Shown: positions 1 to 5,005 of the stretch, piece by piece
How the letters are laid out: every line of letters starts with the position of its first letter
Position numbering within the stretch: the first letter of the stretch is position 1
NCBI GenBank assembly: GCA_017556565.1
Contig: JAFYMQ010000220.1
Span: 1-7,725, forward strand
Direction of reading: 5' to 3'
Length of the DNA stretch: 7,725 nucleotides
Source: Clostridia bacterium
GTDB taxonomy: Bacteria > Bacillota > Clostridia > Oscillospirales > Butyricicoccaceae
Notes under the pieces: generated by a model
What the model saw: only the letters and a program-made list of their open reading frames with translations
What the model was told of the DNA's origin: nothing
Databases searched by the model: none
Program-made: the position numbers and the translations under genes

Positions 1-60
1 GCCCGCAAATGCTGCAACGATTATTATCAGAGCAAGAAGCAATGCTAACATTTTTTTCAT
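1..60 (-). CDS. N-terminal leader of an exported protein, probable lipoprotein (partial)
   Basis: Only the first 20 codons lie in the window. The minus-strand ATG is at 60-58 and is preceded by an AGGAGG-type ribosome binding site around 68-73. The translation begins MKKMLALLLALIIIVAAFAG: two lysines, then a long hydrophobic stretch, then Ala-Gly. This is a typical signal peptide. Ending in FAG at this point suggests a lipobox whose Cys would be the next, unseen residue, as in many Firmicute ABC-transporter solute-binding proteins. The lipoprotein call and any transport role are inference because the mature protein is outside the window. The gene has its own promoter candidate at 126-154 and lies downstream of the terminator at 352-380, so it is probably not part of the upstream operon. 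Confidence 0.7.
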   Translation of the reverse strand, partial: MKKMLALLLALIIIVAAFAG

Positions 61-125
61 ACGAGTATCCTCCTATTTTATTTTGCTTGAAACTACTCCA
101 GTTTGTACTAAATGATCTTGTGCCA

Positions 126-154
126 ATTATAACAAAGCACATTTGTAAAAGCAA
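126..154 (-). promoter_or_regulatory. Sigma-A-type promoter for the exported-protein gene
   Basis: Reading the minus strand, a -35 box TTGCTT (149-154) is followed after exactly 17 bp by a consensus -10 box TATAAT (126-131). Transcription would start near 119, giving a leader of about 60 nt before the ATG at 60. The -10 is perfect and the -35 matches four of six consensus bases. This is the best promoter in the gap. Confidence 0.65.
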
Positions 155-244
155 GGTGTTTTTTATCATATCCTTAACAATTAGCCGTTCTTCTTAACAA
201 TATTTTTGTGCATTTGCATCCCTTTGCGGCTTTTCGAGTATTAT

Positions 245-288
245 AAATTATGCACTTTGCACAACTGTTTGTGCAAAGTGCATAATTT
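245..288. repeat. Perfect inverted repeat, 20-bp arms with a 4-nt loop
   Basis: The left arm (245-264) and right arm (269-288) are exact reverse complements around the loop CTGT at 265-268. The core of the left arm reads TGCACTTTGCACAA. Each arm contains a direct repeat of its own (GTGC-AAA-GTGC on the right arm), and a related TTGTGCATTTGCA lies nearby at about 206-218. Neither side is followed by an uninterrupted T-run and no plus-strand gene ends here. The terminator of the gene to the right is a separate hairpin at 352-380. It could therefore be an operator for the exported-protein gene, a leader-RNA hairpin, or a remnant repeat unit. Its role is unknown. Confidence 0.85.
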
Positions 289-317
289 TCTACCTTTAAT
301 TTTTACATAGCTGTCAA
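287..317 (-). promoter_or_regulatory. Second, weaker promoter candidate upstream of the palindrome
   Basis: On the minus strand a perfect -35 TTGACA lies at 312-317. The best -10 is TAGAAA (287-292) after a 19-bp spacer, which is long. If used, transcription would start inside the palindrome at 245-288, so the palindrome could act as an operator or form a hairpin near the 5' end of the RNA. The chance of a fortuitous match is considerable. Confidence 0.3.
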
Positions 318-351
318 GCCGTGGTTTAACATTTGAAAGCTGCCTGTGCAG

Positions 352-380
352 AAAAAAATGCGCTGCAAAATGCAGCGCAT
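352..380 (-). terminator. Intrinsic terminator of the TIM-yjbQ operon
   Basis: A perfect 10-bp GC-rich stem, ATGCGCTGCA (358-367) paired with TGCAGCGCAT (371-380) across a 3-nt loop, is followed on the minus strand by seven T residues (352-358 read in reverse). It begins 27 bp past the yjbQ stop codon. This is a classic rho-independent terminator on the minus strand. Confidence 0.9.
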
Positions 381-407
381 CTTAAAATTGCTGTCAGAGT
401 GATCCGG

Positions 408-1027
408 TCAGCGTTTTTTCCACTCGTCGTACTGCTCCATGTAGGCTTTGTCCTCGGCAGTAAACTTGCGCAGGGTGTTGATGGGTGCGCCGCCGTTGTA
501 CTTGCGGTCGCCTACGTCCTCGGTAGTACCCATAACGGTGATGTTTGCCTGACGGCGGCGTGCGCGGACGTGGTCCCAGTCAATGAAATAAATGTGAGCA
601 AACTCACCGCCGTCCAGCTTGCCGTCCTTGATGGTCATGGTCTCGCTTCTGCCAAAGAACACGCTGCGCAGGTGTCCGTCGGTGTTCATGGAGGTGTAGT
701 TGCCGGGCTCGTTGACGTATCTGCCGAACTGTGCGTGGACAGGGCCGGGATGACGATAGTCACCTTCGTTGGTATAATCGGGGATCATCTTGCGCATGAT
801 GTCCAGCAGGTCGTGCTGCAGGTACTCCAGATCAAAGGTGTCAAAATCGTGGGAGCATTCCTGGATCATGACCGAGCAGGTGGTGTGGTGGGATGCGATG
901 CAGCAGGTGCCGTTCTTGATACCCGACTCCTCAACGATCTTCATAACGTCTACCGAGATATCGTGGAATGTGGGATCCAGCCGCGGGACTGGAGCTCTAT
1001 TTCTTTCTGAACAACTTTGAAGTCCAT
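408..1027 (-). CDS. yjbQ: YjbQ/UPF0047 family protein, apparent one-base frameshift near its 5' end
   Basis: This belongs to the YjbQ (UPF0047) family, known for a weak secondary thiamine-phosphate synthase activity and otherwise of uncertain role. An ATG at 1027 with AGGAGGA at 1035-1041 (7-nt spacer) opens a frame reading MDFKVVQKEIELQSRGW, the usual family N-terminus, which hits a stop after about 25 codons. The family sequence resumes one frame over as PTFHDISVDVMKIVEESG and runs unbroken to the TGA at 408-410. Adding one base to the GGG at 972-974 restores a 206-residue protein. Family motifs in that numbering are HHTT (47-50), HPGPVH (93-98), NTDGHLR (115-121) and DWDHVRARRR (150-159). 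The intact remainder, 408-944 (178 residues), starts at an internal Met that lacks the N-terminal strand. The gene lies 39 bp downstream of the TIM-like gene and ends before the terminator at 352-380. It could be a true pseudogene, a phase variant, or a homopolymer sequencing error. Confidence 0.85.
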
Positions 1028-1058
1028 TTTGTGTTCCTCCTGATGTATATATTATATA

Positions 1059-1086
1059 TGTATAGCTTACTTGGTGCGCTCGTCAA
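1059..1086 (-). promoter_or_regulatory. Possible internal promoter before yjbQ
   Basis: Minus-strand TTGACG (1081-1086, inside the last codons of the TIM-like gene) and TATACA (1059-1064) are 16 bp apart. The gap here is very AT-rich (about 1043-1064), which by itself raises the chance of a false -10. It may allow yjbQ to be transcribed separately. The call is weak. Confidence 0.25.
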
Positions 1087-1768
1087 ATGCTCTGCGGCAT
1101 GCGCCGATCATCTCGTCCACCATGGCGGCTCTGTCGGCGGCTTTTGCAACACCGCTGGACGAGCCGGTTGCATCTGCGCCTGCGATGATGGTGTTGTACA
1201 CGTCCTGACCGTTGGCGATGCCTGCTGCGGTCAGCACGAGAATGTCGGGGTTGACCTGCTTGACGCATTTGGTAGCGGCTTCCACATACTCAACGCCTAC
1301 GCTGACGCCCGTACCGATAAGCTCGGAGGGCTCGGCAACGATAATGTCGGGGTTGAGGGTTGCGATTTTGGCTGCCTCTGCCATGGAGTCGGCGCATACG
1401 ATGGTGCTGAGACCTACCTCCTCTGCCCTCTTGACGGTTGCGGTCAGTACATCAAAGGTCAGGGGCTTTTCCACGTGGTTGAGCATTACGCCCTCAGCGC
1501 CCGCAGCTACCAGCGACTCGGGCAGAATATCTGCCAGACCTCTGCCCACGGGGATGGGGTCCATATGGGGTGCAAAAACGTGGATGCGGCTTGTGTTCTC
1601 TTTTACCCTGCGGATATCAACTACGGGACAGGTAAAAATAATGTCCACATCGTATTTTTCCGATGCTTTGTCGGCGGCAATTGCCAGTTCCAGTATATCA
1701 TCTCCAAAAAGGTAGGACTTGGGTCCTATCTCAAAAAAAGGAGCTTTTATCTTATTGTTCTTGTTCAT
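1067..1768 (-). CDS. Triosephosphate-isomerase-like protein (archaeal-type TIM)
   Basis: This is a 233-residue TIM-barrel isomerase. TIM interconverts dihydroxyacetone phosphate and glyceraldehyde 3-phosphate, and relatives act on other ketose phosphates. Positions that fit the family are Lys17 (GPKSYLFGD), the electrophilic His98 in MLNHVEK, catalytic Glu146 in AEPSELIGTG (loop 6, 145-154), and phosphate-binding segments TAAGIANGQDV (180-190) and ATGSSSGVAKA (200-210). The short length and the form of loop 6 resemble archaeal TIMs rather than the roughly 250-residue bacterial glycolytic enzyme. The start is ATG 1768, because AGGAGG sits 7 nt before it at 1776-1781. An in-frame ATG at 1801 abuts the -10 box and would lie upstream of the transcription start. 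The gene leads a two-gene operon with yjbQ and is divergent from the SIS gene. A second, non-glycolytic TIM for a phosphorylated sugar is more likely than the housekeeping enzyme, but the substrate is inferred. Confidence 0.88.
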   Translation of the reverse strand: MNKNNKIKAPFFEIGPKSYLFGDDILELAIAADKASEKYDVDIIFTCPVVDIRRVKENTSRIHVFAPHMDPIPVGRGLADILPESLVAAGAEGVMLNHVEKPLTFDVLTATVKRAEEVGLSTIVCADSMAEAAKIATLNPDIIVAEPSELIGTGVSVGVEYVEAATKCVKQVNPDILVLTAAGIANGQDVYNTIIAGADATGSSSGVAKAADRAAMVDEMIGACRRAFDERTK

Positions 1769-1775
1769 AACTCTG

Positions 1776-1781
1776 CCTCCT
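1776..1781 (-). promoter_or_regulatory. Ribosome binding site fixing the TIM-like start
   Basis: A perfect AGGAGG on the minus strand lies 7 nt upstream of the ATG at 1768. It falls inside the longer open frame that begins at 1801 and argues that the first 11 codons of that frame are not translated. Confidence 0.8.
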
Positions 1782-1801
1782 GCGGCTGTTTTTCTTTTCA
1801 T

Positions 1802-1830
1802 ATTATAATTTGAACCCCGTAATAAGTCAA
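1802..1830 (-). promoter_or_regulatory. Promoter of the TIM-yjbQ operon
   Basis: The minus strand has TTGACT (1825-1830) and a perfect TATAAT (1802-1807) separated by 17 bp. The predicted start near 1795 gives a 5' leader of about 27 nt before the ATG at 1768. It faces away from the SIS promoter at 1861-1889, so one short region could control both directions. Confidence 0.8.
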
Positions 1831-1860
1831 CAAGTATTATGATATTCTATAACATCCGTA

Positions 1861-1889
1861 TTGATTTTGGCGGCGCGATGTTGTATCAT
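1861..1889 (+). promoter_or_regulatory. Promoter of the SIS isomerase gene
   Basis: TTGATT (1861-1866) and TATCAT (1884-1889) are separated by 17 bp. The predicted start near 1896 leaves a leader of about 20 nt before the ATG at 1917, containing the AGGAG at 1903-1907. The boxes are reasonable but not consensus. An alternative, TTGAAC (1810-1815) with TATTAT (1835-1840) and a 19-bp spacer, is weaker. Confidence 0.5.
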
Positions 1890-1916
1890 TATTGGTATCG
1901 AGAGGAGTTGGGCACT

Positions 1917-2513
1917 ATGACAGAACAGGCTGCAAAATATGCCGCAGAGGCATTTGAGATCGAGGCAGCGGATATAAAAAACGGCTGGGCCAATATGGAC
2001 AAGCAGGCTTTTGCCAAAGCGGTGGAGGTTCTTGCCAACGCCGAACGCATAGCAGCCGCAGGCTGCGGACACACGGGTATTGCCTGCCGGCATTTTACCC
2101 ATCTGATGTGCTGCATCGAGCGTCCCGCCAGATTCATCAGCCCTGCAGAGGCTGTACACGGCGGTACGGGTTATATACAGAAGGGTGACGTGCTTGTACT
2201 GGCATCCCGCGGCGGCAAGACTCAGGAGCTGCTGCCCATTATGGATATTGCGAGAGCCAAGGGCGCCTGCATCATCACCGTTACAGAGAATCTCAGCTCT
2301 CCCCTGGCCCTTGGCGCTGACATCGTGCTGCCTATGAAAATCAGCCGCGAGACGGACAAGTATAACAGTCAGGGTACCACAAGCTTTCTTGTCACCTGCG
2401 CCATTTTTGATGCGCTGCAGGCGGCGCTTATTGAGGAGACCGGGTACAAAAACGAGCAGTTTGCCGTCATTCATCCCGGCGGTGCGGTCGGCGAGCGACT
2501 GAACAAGCGGTAA
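1917..2513 (+). CDS. SIS-domain sugar-phosphate isomerase, KpsF/GutQ type
   Basis: This 198-residue protein is a single SIS (sugar isomerase) domain without the CBS pair found in full-length KdsD/KpsF. Visible motifs are AGCGHTG (48-54, sugar-phosphate loop), PAEAVHG (76-82), SRGGKTQEL (97-105), TVTENLSSPLA (121-131) and the KpsF/GutQ signature HPGGAVGERL (186-195). Against E. coli KdsD as I recall it, a constant offset of 7 maps Glu111, Glu152, His88 and His193 to Glu104, Glu145, His81 and His186, all retained. Lys59 of the GxGKSG loop is replaced by His52. The fold should therefore be an aldose-ketose phosphate isomerase, but the substrate need not be arabinose 5-phosphate. The start ATG at 1917 has AGGAG 9 nt upstream. 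An in-frame ATG at 1839 would lie upstream of the predicted transcript and adds residues that do not look like family sequence. It is divergent from the TIM-like gene, suggesting a shared pathway. Confidence 0.88.
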   Translation: MTEQAAKYAAEAFEIEAADIKNGWANMDKQAFAKAVEVLANAERIAAAGCGHTGIACRHFTHLMCCIERPARFISPAEAVHGGTGYIQKGDVLVLASRGGKTQELLPIMDIARAKGACIITVTENLSSPLALGADIVLPMKISRETDKYNSQGTTSFLVTCAIFDALQAALIEETGYKNEQFAVIHPGGAVGERLNKR

Positions 2514-2542
2514 TATACCTATAAATAATATATACATATAGC

Positions 2543-2580
2543 AAAACAGCGCGAGCATAAGCTCACGCTGTTTTTATTGT
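2543..2580. terminator. Shared terminator between the convergent SIS and hydrolase genes
   Basis: Stem arms at 2543-2556 and 2561-2574 enclose an ATAA loop. The pairing is AAAACAGCG-GAGC with GCTC-CGCTGTTTT and a single mismatch, C-A on the plus-strand RNA and a tolerated U-G wobble on the minus. The plus side continues as a T-rich tail to about 2580, and the minus side has four T residues as part of the stem. It lies 29 bp after the SIS stop and 18 bp after the hydrolase stop, so it can serve both. Confidence 0.8.
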
Positions 2581-2597
2581 TATTCAGGCAGATTTAC

Positions 2598-3791
2598 TCA
2601 AATCTCGACGCCCTTTTCCCGCAGACGGTACTTAAACTCTTCTTTGACAGCGGTGCGGAAGCTCTCGTCGGTGACAAAATCATAGGTCACGCCTGCCATG
2701 ATAGCGGCGCACTCTCTGATAAAGTCGGTTGCTTTCTGGGTCTTGCCCAGTGCCACGTGCTCAGGAGAATGTCCTGCTACGCCCTTGTTGTACTCGGCTC
2801 TGACAAGGATGCCGGGGCACACATAGGATACGTTGCCAAAATCGGTAGCGCCGCCGCCGCAATACTGCAGGGCTGCTTCGTCAAGATGCATAACGTCGTC
2901 AAAGCCGAACAGGCGGGCATTACTTTCCGATGCGTCGCACAGAGGCTTGTTGACGATGGTGTCATAGAATACGGGGTTGCGGGTGACCTTTACCTCGGTC
3001 TCGGTCATCAGGGCGCTGCCGTCCATGATCTTGATCATGCGGCGCACCATATCCTCCAGATAGGTCTTGTCGGTTGCACGCATGGTGACCCATGCTTTTG
3101 CTTTGGGATGGACGATATTGGCAGCGCCTGTGCCCTCCATGACGGTGTAGTGGATGCGCGAGCCGTTTCTGACGTGCTCACGCATACACTCAAGTCCGTG
3201 GACTGCCAGCATCATGGCATCCAGAGCCGATCTGCCCTTTTCGGGCGAGCCGCCTGCATGGGCGCTTGTGCCTGTCCACTCAACAACAGAGGATGCCAGC
3301 GCAACATTGGTGCCGCTGCCGCCGGTATGTGTGCCGGTATGGTTGGAAAATACCATGTCCAGCTCGGTAAAGCAGCCTGCCTCGACCATATTGATCTTGC
3401 CGCCTTTGTTTTCTTCTGCGGGGGTGCCGTAGATGACCAGCTTGTAGGGTACGTCTTTGAGGTTATCTCTGACAGCCAGCGCTGCGCCGATGGCGGCAGG
3501 GGTCTGCAGATGGTGACCGCAGCCGTGACCCAGATTGGCCAGCGCATCGTACTCACCCAAAAATCCTACTACGGGGCCGCCCGTGCCCTGCTCGTACTCG
3601 GCGCGGAATGCGGTGGGCAGAGTGCCTGTGCCGACTTCGACCTTGAAGCCCTTTTCTTTGAGATAATCGGTGAGCAGCTTGCAGGCATACTCCTCCTCAA
3701 AGCCTATTTCGGGATGGTCAAATATATCGTCGCTGAGACCTCTCAGCTCGGGCATATATCCGTCGATGGACTGCAAAAACTTCTGTTTCAT
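2598..3791 (-). CDS. M20D amidohydrolase, AbgB-like (second tandem copy)
   Basis: This 397-residue metallohydrolase resembles AbgB, which cleaves p-aminobenzoyl-glutamate, and related N-acyl amino acid amidohydrolases. Motifs in order are the N-terminal DHPEIGFEE (25-33), GEYDALANLGHGCGHH (79-94) with metal-ligand candidates Cys91 and His93, TPAEE (123-127), NHTG (150-153), SAHAGGSPEKGRSALDAM (176-193, start of the dimerisation lid), the GGATDFGNVSYVCPG block (313-327) typical of the AbgB group, and the C-terminal ligand His341 in AGHSPEH. There is no signal peptide, so it should be cytosolic. The start ATG at 3791 has GGGGAG at 3799-3804, 7 nt upstream. It is 18 bp behind its paralogue, which is about 75% identical without gaps. 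It is the last gene of the operon. The substrate is not readable from sequence. Confidence 0.9.
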   Translation of the reverse strand: MKQKFLQSIDGYMPELRGLSDDIFDHPEIGFEEEYACKLLTDYLKEKGFKVEVGTGTLPTAFRAEYEQGTGGPVVGFLGEYDALANLGHGCGHHLQTPAAIGAALAVRDNLKDVPYKLVIYGTPAEENKGGKINMVEAGCFTELDMVFSNHTGTHTGGSGTNVALASSVVEWTGTSAHAGGSPEKGRSALDAMMLAVHGLECMREHVRNGSRIHYTVMEGTGAANIVHPKAKAWVTMRATDKTYLEDMVRRMIKIMDGSALMTETEVKVTRNPVFYDTIVNKPLCDASESNARLFGFDDVMHLDEAALQYCGGGATDFGNVSYVCPGILVRAEYNKGVAGHSPEHVALGKTQKATDFIRECAAIMAGVTYDFVTDESFRTAVKEEFKYRLREKGVEI

Positions 3792-3809
3792 ACTTTGTCT
3801 CCCCTTTTC

Positions 3810-5003
3810 TCAGGCTTCGATGCCTTTTTCACGCAGGCGGTGCTTGTATTCTTCGGTAACCTCTGTGCGGAACTCCTCGTCATAGAGGAAGTCATAGGTC
3901 ACGCCTGCCATAATGGATGCGCAGTTTTTGAGGTAATTGAAAGCCTCCTGTGTCTTGCCCAGAGCAACGTACTCGGGGGTGTGAGCAACCACGTTGTCGC
4001 CGTACTCAACGTAGAACATAACGCCGGGGCACACATAAGACACGTTGCCGTAGTCGGTAGCGCCGCCGCCGGTGACGTTTATCTGAGCCTCGGTCTTGTG
4101 GACAAGCTTCTTGACGTCAAGCAGCTCGGCATTCTTCTCAACAGCGTTGTGGAGCGCCATATTGATAACGGTGTCGTAGAACATGGGATCGTGCTCGACC
4201 TTGACCTCGGTCTCGGTCATCAGGGCGCTGCCCTCCATGACCTTGCGCATACGTCTGAGCATATCCTCAAGATAGGTCTTGTCAGCGCTGCGGCAGGTAA
4301 CTCTTGCGCGGGCTTTGGGATGGACGATGTTTGCAGCGCCTGTACCCTCAAGAATGGTATAGTGGATACGGCTGCCCGTTCTGATATGCTCGCGCATACA
4401 CTCGAGGCCATGGAATGCCAGCATCATAGCATCCAGTGCCGATCTGCCCTTTTCGGGCGAGCCGCCTGCGTGAGCGCTTGTGCCTGTCCACTCAACTACC
4501 GAAGATGCCAGTGCAACATGGTTGTTGCTGCCTGCGGTGGTGTTGGCGGTATGGTTGGAGAATACCATGTCCAGCTCCTTAAAGCAGCCTGCGTTTGCCA
4601 TATTGATCTTGCCGCCGCGGGTCTCCTCGGCAGGTGTGCCGTAGATGACCAGCTTGTAGGGGCGGTCTTTGATATTGTCTCTTATAGCCAGAGCGGCGCC
4701 GATGGCTGCAGGGGTCTGCAGGTGGTGACCGCAGCCGTGACCCAGATTGGCCAGTGCGTCGTACTCACCCAAAAATCCTACTACGGGGCCGCCTGTGCCC
4801 TGCTCATACTCGGCACGGAATGCGGTGGGCAAGCCGCCTGTGCCGATCTCTACCGTAAAACCTTCTTTTTTCAGGTAATCGGTGAGCAGCTTGCAGGCAT
4901 ACTCCTCTTCAAAGCCTATTTCGGGATGGTCGAATATGTCGTCGCTCAGTGCTTTGAGCTGGGGCATATAGCTGTCTACTGTTTTGAAAAGCTTGTTTTT
5001 CAT
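3810..5003 (-). CDS. M20D amidohydrolase, AbgB-like (first tandem copy)
   Basis: This is also 397 residues and aligns end to end without gaps with the next gene. It keeps the same metal and catalytic positions: GHGCGHH around Cys91/His93, TPAEE at 123-127, His151, and His341 in AHTPEY. The start was set at ATG 5003, where the two paralogues line up (MKNKLFK against MKQKFLQ). A GTG at 5012 in the same frame would overlap the stop of the preceding gene. GGAG within the last codons of that gene provides the binding site, and only 2 bp separate its TAA (5006-5008) from this ATG, so translation is probably coupled. By hand count about 296 of 397 residues match the paralogue, about 84% in the first 250 and about 59% in the rest. 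It may act as a homodimer or pair with the sister protein, as AbgA and AbgB do in E. coli. That pairing is inference. Confidence 0.9.
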   Translation of the reverse strand: MKNKLFKTVDSYMPQLKALSDDIFDHPEIGFEEEYACKLLTDYLKKEGFTVEIGTGGLPTAFRAEYEQGTGGPVVGFLGEYDALANLGHGCGHHLQTPAAIGAALAIRDNIKDRPYKLVIYGTPAEETRGGKINMANAGCFKELDMVFSNHTANTTAGSNNHVALASSVVEWTGTSAHAGGSPEKGRSALDAMMLAFHGLECMREHIRTGSRIHYTILEGTGAANIVHPKARARVTCRSADKTYLEDMLRRMRKVMEGSALMTETEVKVEHDPMFYDTVINMALHNAVEKNAELLDVKKLVHKTEAQINVTGGGATDYGNVSYVCPGVMFYVEYGDNVVAHTPEYVALGKTQEAFNYLKNCASIMAGVTYDFLYDEEFRTEVTEEYKHRLREKGIEA

Positions 5004-5005
5004 CT

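Larger units (their letters stand above)
2598..5003 (-). repeat. Tandem gene duplication, period 1212 bp
   Basis: The two AbgB-like genes form a direct repeat with a constant offset of 1212 bp. For example, the segment from 3229 matches that from 4441, and 3501 matches 4713. Some stretches are nearly identical, including at silent positions: about three differences over 80 bp from 3511 to 3590. The 3' third of each gene has drifted much further. Confidence 0.85.

Noticed and set aside
9..197. A 62-codon plus-strand open frame near the left edge
   Set aside because: It overlaps the signal-peptide gene and its promoter on the other strand, lies in AT-rich sequence and has no ribosome binding site.
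1043..1064. AT-rich mirror-like sequence between the TIM-like gene and yjbQ
   Set aside because: It is a mirror repeat of alternating TA rather than a stable inverted repeat, and is low-complexity intergenic sequence.
333..1813. Plus-strand open frames of 225, 281 and 167 codons opposite yjbQ and the TIM-like gene
   Set aside because: They are antisense to genes with clear family motifs, lack ribosome binding sites and have no recognisable protein features.
1851..1882. Inverted hexamers AACATC (1851-1856) and GATGTT (1877-1882) flanking the SIS -35 box, as a possible operator
   Set aside because: Six-base arms separated by 20 bp are easily found by chance in a short AT-rich region, and no second copy was seen.
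1827..2558. A 243-codon minus-strand open frame opposite the SIS gene
   Set aside because: It is a shadow of the SIS coding sequence. It begins in the terminator hairpin and overlaps the divergent promoter region.
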